A DNA stretch of 64,000 bases from Alentia gelatinosa (lineage: Eukaryota > Annelida > Polychaeta > Phyllodocida > Polynoidae). This document shows, one piece after another, positions 44,004-55,148 of the stretch; position 1 is the stretch's first letter, and every line of letters begins with the position of its first letter. A model generated the notes under the pieces. The model saw nothing but the letters and a program-made list of their open reading frames with translations. It had not been told where the DNA came from and searched no databases. The position numbers and the translations under genes were made by a program. The DNA lies in assembly GCA_950022655.1 (NCBI GenBank), contig OX465583.1, positions 70,009,152 through 70,073,151 on the forward strand, given 5' to 3'.

Positions 44004-44035
44004 CTACGAAATTCAAACATGTTTGAATTTCGTAG
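44004..44035. repeat. Perfect 32-bp palindrome
   Basis: The left half CTACGAAATTCAAACA is followed directly by its exact complement. The same left half, followed by TGTTTGATTATA, occurs about 35 bases earlier (43969). Confidence 0.95.
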
Positions 44036-44390
44036 CCCGCCGTAGCTTGTCGCCAACGAAAATGGCGACGAAAACGACGATTTCTCTTACATCTGAAATA
44101 CTTGACCGAAAAAAATTTGAAATTTGCAGATCCGGTGGGCTATATAATGAAGATACTGCACTCCCCAGTAGGAAATTCCTTTCCTACTGTGGAGTCTCTG
44201 GTAAATTCCGACAGAACTAGAAAATTTAAAACCAAAACGTGCAAACTAGGGGGGAGTGAGTAACAGGTTAAAATGTATTGAGAGAATATTACAACCATTT
44301 TTTTCCGAGGTGGACATATAAGAAGGGCGGACATATCACCACCCTGAAAAAGTTTCTGGGGAGAAAGATCACAGGAAACACCTATCGCAC

Positions 44391-44425
44391 ATTGCCTGAT
44401 GAGACTGGATAACAGTCGAAACCAC
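44391..44425 (+). ncRNA. Hammerhead-like ribozyme core, incomplete
   Basis: CTGATGA (44396-44402), then a five-pair stem GACTG/CAGTC with loop GATAA, then GAAA (44418-44421). This is exactly the conserved core around stem II of hammerhead ribozymes, which occur in Penelope-like elements. I could not find convincing stems I and III with a cleavage triplet, so a working ribozyme is not shown. Confidence 0.3.
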
Positions 44426-44812
44426 GAGATAAATGAGAGGGTAATAACCCTTTGCTACACTTGTAAGTTGCAGGCTTTCCCAGGTTGGTGAAAAACCAAC
44501 CCAGGAAGGTACACAGAATACCAACCCAGGGGCATCCTCCCTTTCAAGCCTTGACTGAGTTTGAGGAGTAATATCCTATTCTTTCTATTCAAGAAGCTTT
44601 ATCGAGAATTTTCATATTACATTTGTCATTTTACATTGGTGAGAACTCAAATAAAGCCTTTTGAAGGGAGCCTTATTTTCATCGGGTTTTCCAGATTTTG
44701 CGATGATTCATATTTGTAAAACTTAGAAAGAACAACAAAATGATACACCATATATTGAACTAATTGCTGACATTATCCCTCTACTCCTCAAATCACACGA
44801 TAACCAACAAAA

Positions 44813-45296
44813 CACGATAACCCCTCATACCGAGAAGTCCCATCATTTGGCTGAACACACAGGAAGAAATGGGAGCTTGACTTTTTCTTTTTTAGAAAAA
44901 GCAGCTGCTAAGGCCTGGCGTCCATCTACTACCATATGGCTCTGATATGGTCTACGATGCACCTCCCGATAAAAAAATCAAAATTGCATCGGAAGGTCGC
45001 CTAACATCGGGGCAGTTGACCACGTTTCTGCGATTAGGCACCAAAAAAATCCATTACGATACGTGTTTGATTGGCATATCTAGACATATGTCTACAATTT
45101 TGCACCTTCCCGATAAGTCTCCGATATCAGCTTTTTGTATCGGTGCCATATCGGTCTAAATTTCTATCGTAGTAGGTGGACGCCAAGCCTTACACGATAA
45201 CCCCTAATAGTAAGAAGTGCCATTATTTGGCCGAACACACAGGAAGAAATGGGAGTTTTTTTTTTTGTTTTTTTTTTCGAAAAAGCAGCTGCTAAC
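44813..45296. repeat. About 100-bp direct repeats flanking an M1 element
   Basis: The segment 44813-44908 (CACGATAACCCCTCATACCG ... AAAAAGCAGCTGC) recurs at 45193-45293 (CACGATAACCCCTAATAGTA ... AAAAAGCAGCTGC). The M1 element 44909-45192 lies exactly between them. Confidence 0.85.
44909..45192. mobile_element. TIR element family M1, copy 2
   Basis: TA, AGGCCTGGCGTCCATCTAC at left; the complement of GTAGGTGGACGCCAAGCCT, TA at right. 284 bp, complete, collinear with 4602-4887. Confidence 0.9.
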
Positions 45297-45789
45297 TAGA
45301 CAGTGAAGGTAGCGAGGGGCGGACTTCTGGCTGTCCCTGAACCTGCTCTGCTTATCTACCTGTAGCCTTTATGGTGTAGTTTCTTTTCTGAGAAGGCTTT
45401 TCCTCTCCGACGGTTATGGTTCCACCTCAATACCACTTCCTGCTGTTTGACCGACCATCTGTGAGTAACTCGGCTGTCGACTCGTGGGGCACGCCGACAG
45501 TCTGAGCAGTTACCACCAACTATATGTATTCGAAGTTTACCAGGCATTGGCTAGGTTTTATTAGTGAGTCGTCTATGGAAAATACTTGTTCTGTACTGCA
45601 CATATATCTTCAACTGCATGGATTTCCCAGGTTTCAAAGGTTATAGAAATGATAATTTGCCACATATTCATATATATATACATACATATATAAACAAGAA
45701 GTAAACAGTCTCAAGTCGCAAGTCTCAAAACCTTTGTGAGGCAATGAACACTTTATAATTTACTTGAAGTTCACATTCATCTCAACTAT

Positions 45790-46100
45790 GTGAAGGGCCT
45801 TTACATGCAGCAAACACCTTTTGGAGGTCACCGGCAAGAGTTTCAAGTGCACCAGATGACACTGCAAGTCCTCAAGAAGCAGCCACGGGTGATCCTGAAG
45901 AAGGAGGGTGACAATTGCAACCTGGAACGCAGAAAGAGCAGGCTGCACAGCAGATACAGCAGATGTATCCACTAGGAACGTTAAAAACTGGTGGCCAAGA
46001 ATACCAGCCTCGGCTGATGGCCATGCCACCTTATTGAAGAAATTACACTCGATGCATGTTATATAAGTTATATATCTTGTACAAAAGGCCAATAAAAATG
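45790..46100 (+). pseudogene. Possible terminal-exon relic, unrecognised
   Basis: The composition changes from AT-rich to codon-like here. Two overlapping frames give plausible protein-like wording, one of about 60 residues (RQEFQVHQMTLQVLKKQPRV) ending at 45975 and one ending MYPLGTLKTGGQEY... near 46035. A polyadenylation-like AATAAA lies at about 46092. I recognise no family. It may be a decayed processed copy of a host gene. Confidence 0.25.
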
Positions 46101-46119
46101 AATGGAAAAAAAGAAGAAA

Positions 46120-47537
46120 AGGTATATATAGTAGATCACTATTACAATTGTGTCGTTGGGCTAATAGACATAGGCTTCATTACTATTTTGCCTGATCTCC
46201 CTTACCACCTTGAACTGATCTTTTGTATAAAGGTCAGAAACTTTTGCGTCCCGGACATGGATCTGCGCTTTCCTGGTTGGGTGTGGGAGATGAAAGTGTT
46301 CGGCAAAGAATATTGAGCCGCTCACGCCGATCGCTCGTCTACAACATTCATAATCTTTTGTATAAATGCTGCTTTAAACAAAGAAAAATCTTTTGTATAT
46401 TCTTATTTCCGGGATTTGCAATCATTTGTGGTTTTCGTGAATGTACAGTTCACTCTGAGCTCCTTTCTATACCCAGAAGAAGATGCTGGCTGATAAATGA
46501 CTTCAATTAGTGATCTCTAACGGCCACAGAATGATGGATGTCCATCTTTGAACATGGATCGCTGCGGTCATCAATTACGGGCAACACTCAGCAGTGTTTC
46601 GCCTGTCTAGTTAAATGTTAATGTTATATGTGTCCGGAAACAACTGCCGTTTGCATCGTGTTCTTCTAACATAGATAACATAGATTGATTGAATAACAGA
46701 TATTGACTATGACTAAATTGACACTCGTGGAGTCAAATGACCTGCAAACTGTGGCCATAAAAGCCCCAAGCTGAAAAACATTTGCGTAAAATATGCTTGT
46801 TTTTGGACAATCACGCTGTCTAGTTTCTTTGTGATATTGTCGTGCACTGTTGTCTTAATGTCGAGTTGGATCGGTTCAAGGAAGAGCGTCCATTGGAGAT
46901 GATTGTACCTAATCCCATCATCCTGAATAAAAAAAAACCAGGTCTCTCCAAGATCTAAATTCAACAGAGATTCTTTTAGTTAAGATAAGACCTGCAAACT
47001 ATGGAAGAATGTTATCAGAACTATGAATGGTATATATAACACTAGATCAGTAAAAAGCCAAAGACCAGGGTCACTTCTTTTCTCTATCACCCAACGAAAG
47101 TAATGGGCAAGCTATTTTGAAGGATAACCCAACTTCTTAACAATAATCGAAGAATGACAACCAGTTCCTGTTAAGAGGAACATTCGAGAACACGGCGTAA
47201 TAAGCACATAATACAAGGGTGGCAACCTAAATAACTTTTCAAGAAAAGTAAAGTCAGTAAGTGTGTAATACCCATTTTATGAAGGGTACTATAGGGGAAA
47301 ATGAAAAAAAAGATTGAGTAATCGGAGTAATGACTACAGGAACAATGATTATAGTGTAAGTGGGTAAATATAGTGCTGAATGTATAATGGTTAAGATGCT
47401 GATGGCAAATAAGGTAAATTAAGATTGGAAATAAATATTTACTCTTAAAAGAAAAAAACAACAAAACTCAACAGAGTTTGAGGTTTCTCTTAATCATAAC
47501 AAATGTCACATAAATACTCTGCTATCCAAAGACCCTG
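46120..47537. other. Intergenic stretch, nothing recognised
   Basis: AT-rich, with short open frames only. Confidence 0.35.
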
Positions 47538-47759
47538 GTGGCCTTGAATCATCTAGGATCTTACATTAAGACACTTGTCAGTACCTTTGTACGAGGGTTA
47601 TCGTTTGATAATATTTAAGTTTGTTTGCTAAGACAGTATCAGACAAACATAAGGTTGTCCATAAGTGTTGAATAAAATTGACCCACATTGTCTCTGGCTG
47701 TCTATGGCATACAGAAAAGGGTTCTTTATGTAGAACCCTAGATTATTCAACGGGGCCCT
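47538..47759 (-). mobile_element. TIR element family M5, copy 5 (complete)
   Basis: Ends GGCCTTGAATCATCTAGGAT and the complement of ACCCTAGATTATTCAACGGGG. Best-preserved copy, about 222 bp. Confidence 0.88.
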
Positions 47760-48060
47760 GATCCACCAAGCATAAATCAACTTGACCTGCGCGTTTACCT
47801 TAGACAACTTTTACTTGTATTATTCATCAACTTGTATTCACCATAGAAATCTAATGTCTATTATCAAATATTTAAACTTAAATAAAACTCAACAAATCTC
47901 ATTTTTAAAATGTTTCAAAGAATCTTATTCAATTGTCATGTAATAGAATTTCATTTTCGGAGGTATATGGTATATATAAAGGTTTAATTGAAAGACGGGA
48001 GAGGGTGCAGTGGTCATAGGTAGGGTTTCCCCCTACCTCAGGCAGGCCACCCAGTCACCT

Positions 48061-48360
48061 GGGACCTGTTTCAGTAGTCTCGTAACATTAGGCCTAGACA
48101 GACATCAACAGTGGCACCAACAGTGCAAGCAACAGCGGAAAAAGACTAGCAAATATCAGAAGATCGAAGTGGCCAATCTTCTTCATATTTGGAACGATTA
48201 TAGGTTATATGTATCCCCTACTCATGTTAAAGTGTCATTGCTTAATTCCTATGAGAAGTGAGTGAAACTCTGACTGTCATCGATTGCAATCTTGTGATCT
48301 GTCCATTATGGTGTCGCAGACGCCATCTAGACATGTCACGAAACTATTGAAACAGGTCCC
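48061..48360. mobile_element. TIR element family M4, copy 2
   Basis: GGGACCTGTTTCAGTAGTCT at left and the complement of GAAACTATTGAAACAGGTCCC at right. It contains about 130 bp (48150-48285) not found in copy 1, possibly a further insertion. Confidence 0.8.
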
Positions 48361-48671
48361 TGACGCATCAACCAGGGTGACCGGGCACTTCACTGCAGCG
48401 GCCCGTGCGCAGCACATGCCTCCACCCCTCTCCCCGCCGCCAAACAGACATTCTTCACACAGGAGGCGACACACAGTTAAACAGCGCGAGAGCTTATGCT
48501 TCATATGGACTAATTAGCTTATCCATGTTAGTCTACTCATATTTATTAATTAACTTCATTATAATTTTCACCTACTATGTAACCTACTTATAAATATTCT
48601 TATATCATATCATGACATAAAGTTTGTCTGTCAGGCCAGTGACATGTGCTTAGTCTCAGCTGGGAGGAGGG

Positions 48672-49015
48672 TGGGTTTTATCATCCACCTAATACAAAGT
48701 GTCCATAGAAAACACATAGGGAGTTTCTATGGACATACCCGGAGCATACCCGGAGCATACAGATTTGTTGTATGCTCCGGGTGGCGCATACGGAAAAATA
48801 GTGCGTACTAAAACATAGTGCATAATTAAAATGAACTGATTTCGACATGCCACTTGCCCAGAAAAGGTGGATAATAAATACAATATAGACTGGTTTCAGA
48901 TAAAAGCGGTTGTATGCTCCTCGGAGTTGACTCTGCGCAATATCCTCGCATACGCTCGGATATTACTACGCGTCAACTCCTCGGAGCATACGGCCGCTTG
49001 TATCTGAAACCAGTC
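48672..49015. mobile_element. Hairpin element family M2, copy B
   Basis: Same parts as copy A in reverse: CATCCACCTAATACAAAGTG, a 200-bp spacer, then a hairpin from GACTGGTTTCAGAT (48888) to ATCTGAAACCAGTC (49015). The apex contains two GGATATT/AATATCC motifs facing each other. Confidence 0.88.
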
Positions 49016-49119
49016 AATATTGTGTATGTATGCTGGCCTTTGTATAACACTTATGAGTACTATACTGCCCGGTATGAAGCAGTCTGCCCTGTCTCAAAAC
49101 GGGACGACTCTGCAGGGCA

Positions 49120-49261
49120 TATATAAGAACAGAACCTCTGCAGGAGATCCATTCAAGCCTGACACATAGGAGAGTGTAGAGACCCCGACCTGTCCACACT
49201 CCGTGATTACCGACTATGACAAGGAATACCAGGAGTACACTGACCACAACATGAAAATATG
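49120..49261 (+). promoter_or_regulatory. Candidate TATA promoter and first exon
   Basis: TATATAAG at 49120-49127 with a GC-balanced block downstream and a donor-like G|GTAACT at 49261/49262. The ATG at 49215 reads only 12 codons before a stop, so a start codon could lie in a later exon. No downstream coding exon was found, so this is tentative. Confidence 0.25.
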
Positions 49262-50665
49262 GTAACTAATACGATATACACAATATCTATGTATCTCTAT
49301 ATGTGTATCTGTGTCTCATGTATCTGTAGTTTCATAGGATAGTCTTACTGCATTGTGCATGTTTACAATGCCAGGTGAGAGAAAGGTGGCAGGGGCAGTG
49401 AGGCATGACAGGTCAAGGTTGTACTGGTGTGTGTTTGGGGGAGGTATGTATGAAACTCTGTGTATCATATGTATCTATATGACCTGACATGTCATGACCG
49501 CCTCTACACAGACCCGTACTCTCACTGTGTGAGGGGCGGGTCTTTATTTTTAATGAATTTATCATCAAGACTCATTTCTGTACTTCATCTTTAACCTTTA
49601 ATCTGTTTCTTGTTATGAATTACAAGTGCATATCAGGTTACCTAACGTCTCCGGTTTCAACCATGTTAACGAGTTGTTTCTAATGATGTAACAACTTCCA
49701 GCGCACAGCGCGCCTTCTTAGTGTAATAACTTTTTATCCTCTGATGATGTCTTTTCATTTAACCAGACAAACTCTCATCTACTCATTTCGCGGTCCGTAT
49801 AGCTGAATGATACCCAAGTCTGCAGTCTATGCCTTAAACGCACAGTCCATGTATAGTCTTATAAACAATAAGTGCAATAAACGCCACAACTTGGAGCTGA
49901 TTTATGTCCCAAAGTCTTTTGTTAAATCGTTTGATGGTAAGTCACAATTTGGACGTCAGGGTTAGGACCTGTTTGTCAACGTTTCGGTATTTTCTACCTT
50001 CTGAAAAAACATAGTCGTTCACTATCTAAGCGGAATACTCTGAAGTGGTGCTAAGAGCCGATTTATTTGGCCGTAGTAACGGTTGTTATGGATATCAACA
50101 AGTGATGAAATTTTAAATTTTCCTATCAGGAACATGTGTTATGTTTAATTAGAAAGATATTAAATCAACTAGGCTTCCCATTAAATACATAGTATATTAT
50201 ATTTTGGGCATTTAGGAGAAGTTACATTTTTTTCTGTTTCTAAACAGTATCCAAGACTATTTTCAGAATTCATTCCACAGAGCAAACATAATTACAGAAT
50301 TCCTAAACCAGACGTGTACATATACAATTATACCCACATGGAGACTTCCATCTACGGTATATTGATGTCCACTCTAATTCTCAAGATACTCTCACCAGAT
50401 AAACAAAGTAACGAAGATTGACTCAGGCTTTACGAATGCTTCCCTTGGGTGTGTGATAAAGGAGACAAGATAAGCGGGTGGGTCGTGCGACAAGCACCAC
50501 CCTCACCAGAGATAACAGAGGGTGTGGGTGATAATAGGTGAAAAATAGGAGCTGGGTGAGAGGGAAATAAGTGGCCTGTGTGATAAACACCTACAGTGAC
50601 TGACGAGCGAGGGGTAGTGAGTGGGACCCTCTACAACTAGCCATAAAGGCCTGTTTCCATTGGCC
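49262..50665. other. Intergenic stretch, nothing recognised
   Basis: AT-rich with no credible gene. Confidence 0.35.
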
Positions 50666-50669
50666 GATC

Positions 50670-50765
50670 TTTTTTTCTTTTTTTTATGAATTTTATTTTA
50701 GACAATCTCTTTCACCTTCATCAGGTGCTTTACAAAGGGATAGTCGTACAACTATAATACAAAAT
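50670..50765 (-). repeat. Probable LINE or SINE tail (poly-T start)
   Basis: Poly(T)-like run 50670-50690, then GACAATCTCTTTCACCTTCATC. TACAACTATAATACAAAATA here resembles TACAACTATAATAAAAAATA at about 51046, so the intervening foldback may have inserted into it. Confidence 0.4.
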
Positions 50766-50776
50766 AATATCAAGAG

Positions 50777-50913
50777 ACGTCACAAGTTCGAGTCTGAGTT
50801 TATTTATGCCACGCATTTTGTTGGCTCCGTAATTTCACGAGTCGAAGACGAGTGAAATTACGGAGCCAACAAAATGAGTGGCATAAATAAGCTCAAACTC
50901 AAACGAGTGGCGT
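50777..50913. repeat. Hairpin H1, 62-bp arms
   Basis: Arms 50777-50838 and 50852-50913 are near-perfect complements (GGCTCCGTAATTTCAC facing GTGAAATTACGGAGCC). The loop is 13 bases. The flank to 51040 contains ATTTTATCCTACCCCG and TGTTAAGCCTATGG. Confidence 0.92.
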
Positions 50914-51420
50914 CTAGATTTTATCCTACCCCGTTTCCATATTTTTTCAGTATCAGAAAGTAGTGGCATAAACAACACTTTATGTCACGCCTGTGAAATA
51001 AACAAATCCCATGTTAAGCCTATGGCGTTTTTTATTAGGGGTATTATACAACTATAATAAAAAATAAATACGAATTATCGACGTATTCTAAGCCAATCGA
51101 ATATGATAAATGAATAAATCTCCCGTCACCGATCTACAGTCAGGAACCACCAACAGACTTTTGGCACTGCTGACCCAAAATCGGTCAATGGAAACGACCC
51201 AGCTCGTGAAATGACCCACAACTTTTTCTGCTTAGATTATGCAAATGTGGCACCACTCACCACTGAGTGAAAGGTTGGTCGCTGAGTGAAATCTACTACC
51301 CTTCTATATAGATTCACAGTGATTGGCACCACCGTCTTCCTGGGTAACTAAAAAAATCAACATCCTTTTTGTCGGCCAATGGAAATAGGCCTTAAGCTGC
51401 GTTTACAGTAATTTTGTAAT

Positions 51421-52090
51421 TTTTTTTTTTTTAAGACATTTATTTAACCTGGGATTCACTCAGCTCCATAGGAACTGGTCTCAACGTGATCCCAGCATAT
51501 AATCATTGTTACATTCGTTTCACTTGTAGTACAAGCATGGAAGATATGCAACCTATGTACATAACAGTGGTAATAATGAGGTATATTGCAACACAAATAT
51601 GATTGGTTCACACGTATGACCTACAAAGGTGTACACCGACCATCTGCATGTGTGTCTAATAGGAGAACACGTATTTTACAGTAATCACAAACTATAGTCT
51701 TAATAAAATCATGAGTTATGGTATTCTAGTTTTAAGTATAAGTTTCTGGTCCTGCTTAAAGGCAGTGATCGTTTCAATCAGTCTCTGAGTTGGTGACTGT
51801 TTATTCCATTGGGTTGCTCCTCTGAATTCTACACTTTTCTTATATTGTTCGGTATTTGGTAACTTGATATTAAACAATGGAGCTGTTTGTGCTCTGGTAT
51901 TGGCTGTTTTCACTTGTAGCAGTTCATTTCGCTTACGTTGTTTGTACATGTGTACAAGGAGGTGTGAAATTCTTCTGTCTTCTAGTAGGGGCAGAATTCA
52001 GACTTGCCTTTACACACTTTAAATAGGGTATTTATGTTTATTTTATTGGAGTCAGAATAGTACGATCGAAAGAATATTTCGTTGGGTTCC
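51421..52090 (-). pseudogene. LINE 3' end, minus strand
   Basis: Poly(T) at 51421-51433 is the tail. The frame 51949-51716 carries the typical LINE C-terminal wording (NTRAQTAPLFNIKLP, YKKSVEFRGATQWNKQ). The RT core is absent: a 5'-truncated insertion. Confidence 0.8.
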
Positions 52091-52130
52091 AGTCCTTAAA
52101 CAGCAGATCTATATACTAAAGAGAAACAAT

Positions 52131-52233
52131 GCTCGGTGAGAGAAAGTCAAAGTTACGTGGTGAGGACCGGCCGATGCCTTGGGCAGTAATTTTTCCGGTC
52201 CTCACAGAGTAACTTTGACTTTGTCTTACCGGC
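52131..52233. repeat. Hairpin H5, full copy
   Basis: Arms AAAGTCAAAGTTACGTGGTG ... and its complement (CAGAGTAACTTTGACTTT), about 40 bp each, around GATGCCTTGGGCAGTAATTT. Confidence 0.88.
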
Positions 52234-52362
52234 ACTTGGTCTCCTATTCCTACATACCTTCGAATATCGATAAAAATTGTTATTTCTTTACCTGCGATAG
52301 CCCAAGAAAAATCGAGTATCTGCAACAGCTATGTTTTCGTCCCGGCCCTCTTTAAATCACGT

Positions 52363-52468
52363 GGTCAGCCTGGGATGAAAACATCAGTCCAGGACGAAAA
52401 TGTCAGCCTGGGACGAAAACGTCAGCCTGGAATGAAAACGTCAGCCTGGGGCGAAAACGTCAGCCTCG
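52363..52468 (+). repeat. 19-bp tandem repeat, five units
   Basis: GTCAGCCTGGGACGAAAAC repeated with few changes. Confidence 0.92.
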
Positions 52469-52770
52469 CTACATAGCTCATAATTTACCCCCAGCAGCGG
52501 TATGTAACTAAAGAGTGTTCGGAAATGGGTATATAGGATTATTGAGTCCTTAATATACATGAACATTAAAGCCCTTCACAGACATTTTCTACCCCTACTT
52601 CTGCCCTACATCATCTAGCCATTTCCTTTTCCTACTGATTAGGTGAAACTTTGTTGTTGACGCACTTTATCCTAGCCTGCTATAAACGTCCATAGGCTTA
52701 ATATAACATGAGGAACCCATACTCACAGGCTTCCTAGTATGGTAACTCATACTCAATTGGTGATAAACAG

Positions 52771-53556
52771 GGGGGTGTTTTTCAGTTGAGAGGATCTCAA
52801 CTTAAGATCCGCTAAGATCAATCCAAGATCCTGAGACCAACTTTGAGATCAATGGCGGAAAGTGTTTTTCAGACGTTGTCTCAAGTCTACACAGCCGATC
52901 TTAGTATATCTCAACTCCAAGGATCTCAAGTTGAGATCCCTAGCCCTCAGTGTAGAGCTTTCTCAAGTTCTATAGTGATCTTCCTGTGGTTTAAATAAAC
53001 CAGAGCCTCTAAATTACCTATTGTCGCCCAAAACTGTTATGTCAAGTCCCTTGCGATACCTTTTGTGAACCAATGTCAAGTTGAGACAGATCTCAAGTTG
53101 AGACCGAACTAAAGTTGAGACCGATCTCAAGTTGAAACTGACTTTGAGCATTACAGTAGGTTCAGCACAAACTAGCTGAGTGGTGCAGTGCCTTGTTTTT
53201 ATGTTGCTTATCAATTGTCTCTCATGGTCATAATAACCACACAAAAACTATGAAATTTGGAATATATGTTTGCCAGGTTATCAATACACTTTGCTCTAAA
53301 TATCTTTTAATTTTGATAAGTTTTAACACTGGATAAAAAAGTTGAGACAAGTATCAACTGATCTCAAGTTAAGACCGAAGTTGAGATCCTTTCACTTGAG
53401 ATCCCTGAGATCATCTCAACTGAAAAACACCCAAAGCACCCAAAACGGTCTTATCTTAGTCTTAAGTTGAGATCACCTCAAATGATCTCAATTGAAATAC
53501 ACTTTCGATCTCAGCGGATCTCAAGTGGACATGATCTCAACTGAAAAACAGGCCCC
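52771..53556. mobile_element. Foldback element with CTCAACTTGAGATC repeats
   Basis: Ends GGTGTTTTTCAGTTGAGAG and CTCAACTGAAAAACAGGCC. About 50 bp of each end pair. A second right-type end (ATCTCAACTGAAAAACACCC, near 53412-53432) lies inside, so one copy may be embedded in another. More than ten copies of the palindromic motif CTCAAGTTGAGATC or variants fill both ends; 52918-52936 is nearly perfect. Confidence 0.85.
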
Positions 53557-53603
53557 AGGTTAATAAGTCAAGGCTAAGATAAAATCAGAAACATAATCCT
53601 GCT

Positions 53604-53718
53604 TTGTCCGAGACCCGATTCGCCATCTCATTAGCAGTGCTTGGAATATTAACTCGGCCATTGCCTCGTTCAGATTCCTGTGCACTCCAAACTCGCTGGT
53701 GAATGGGGACACAGACGA
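53604..53718. repeat. Hairpin H6, copy 2
   Basis: CCGATTCGCCATCTCATTAG faces CACTCCAAACTCGCTGGTGA. Arms are more diverged than copy 1. The apex core is at 53645-53673. ATCAGAAACATAATC on the left matches the flank of copy 1. Confidence 0.75.
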
Positions 53719-54272
53719 AACACTCATCAATTTCATTCTCAATACCAATGAGAAATAATTAAATCCTTTCCCTGGCGCTTCTATGTCCCCCCACTCTTCC
53801 CCTTGGGGGTTGGGCGGGGTGTGGAGAATAAAAAAAATTACAGTTCTGTTGATAAAACATTGAACCATATTAAACCAAAGCTCAGCAAAGAGCGAGTGTG
53901 TTCTAGCTGAGGTGTGGAGAGGTTGAGTGAGTGGGTGGGGCTGGAGGGATGGCCTTTACTCCAGTGAGGGCTGGGCCCCAGGGAGAGGGTGGGCGGTCTA
54001 ACGAGGGGGTGGGGGAGGTCTCAGGAGGAGAAGGGCAGTTAGCACGCCCCCATCCCTCAACACCCTACTCCAGGCGGACTCGGACCACCATACGTCAATA
54101 CAGAATACCTGTGCATCATGCTAAATGACAGATGAACATACTTTATGCTACCCCGCATATATAAATCTCCATAGACTTAACATGGTGTGACTGTATGCCG
54201 CGGTTATGCCATAAAATATTTATATGCCACTGGTAACATATGAAGTTAAAAACATGTGACAGGGTAGGATAA

Positions 54273-54417
54273 AATATGAACATCACAAAATTGCATAGCA
54301 TTATTTACATGGCATTCATTGTCTTTTGCTACAGATATCACTCAGCTCCGCTTCGTGATATCATTGTGCAAATATAGCTCATGCCATATAAACAATCATA
54401 TGAAATTTCGTGATGTT
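54273..54417. repeat. Hairpin H7
   Basis: CATCACAAAATTGCATAGCA and the complement of AAATTTCGTGATG form the outer arms; ATATCACTCAGC and GCTTCGTGATAT form the apex. The left flank repeats ACCCCGCATATA and CCATAGACTTAACATGG. Confidence 0.7.
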
Positions 54418-54504
54418 TCATGATATTATTATCTGTCGCATACAAAGTCCTCATTGAGAATGAATCGTGATGCAGTAAACGATGACCGATGGTTTGTTAT
54501 TACA

Positions 54505-54840
54505 TACCTATGGCTGAACGTCTATGAAATACTACCCGCTGCAAGGGGTGCAGTATAAATAATGTTCGGACGCACTGCGCCTGTAGTGAATATTCAGGTG
54601 CAATGTGACCATTGGGTCAATTGGTAAATATGATAAGTATATAAAATGGCGGTTATTTTACATTTAGGTATGTAATAATAAGAAACTGTAGTGACTGAGC
54701 CCGTAGGGGTTCCATTCTCGGTCTTTTAATGCCTAAATATCTCCCTCGACCATCGGCGTTGGGACGTATTTATGGCATCAAAAGACCTTGAACGGTCATC
54801 CCTTTGGGTAACCACGTTTTCTCTAATTATCCATCATATA
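54505..54840. mobile_element. Foldback family H2, copy 1 (diverged)
   Basis: CTATGGCTGAACGTCTATGA, ACTACCCGCTGC, later GTAGTGACTGAGCCCGTAGG and TTGGGTAACCACGTTTTCTC. The same order of parts occurs at 61350-62134. Confidence 0.75.
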
Positions 54841-55148
54841 CAAAGTCCTCATTGGAAGGTACAGATTTATAAATCACTTCTCCATTGATCCGTTTCTATA
54901 TACTTTACTAATGTACAGGATATCCATTGCTGAATCAACAGAAATTAACCATCAAACTATGAAACTTTAAAGCTCAATCTTGACGATGAAAGTTTGTGTT
55001 GCCCTTTTGAACTTGATTTAATAGCAGCGTTTATTGACATCGAGAAGATCTAATTACAACGAGATATCCATTATGTTGTTTCTACAAGATGTTAAAGGAA
55101 GAACAGTTAATAACAACATTTCAGGTGAGATAATAAATACACAATATT

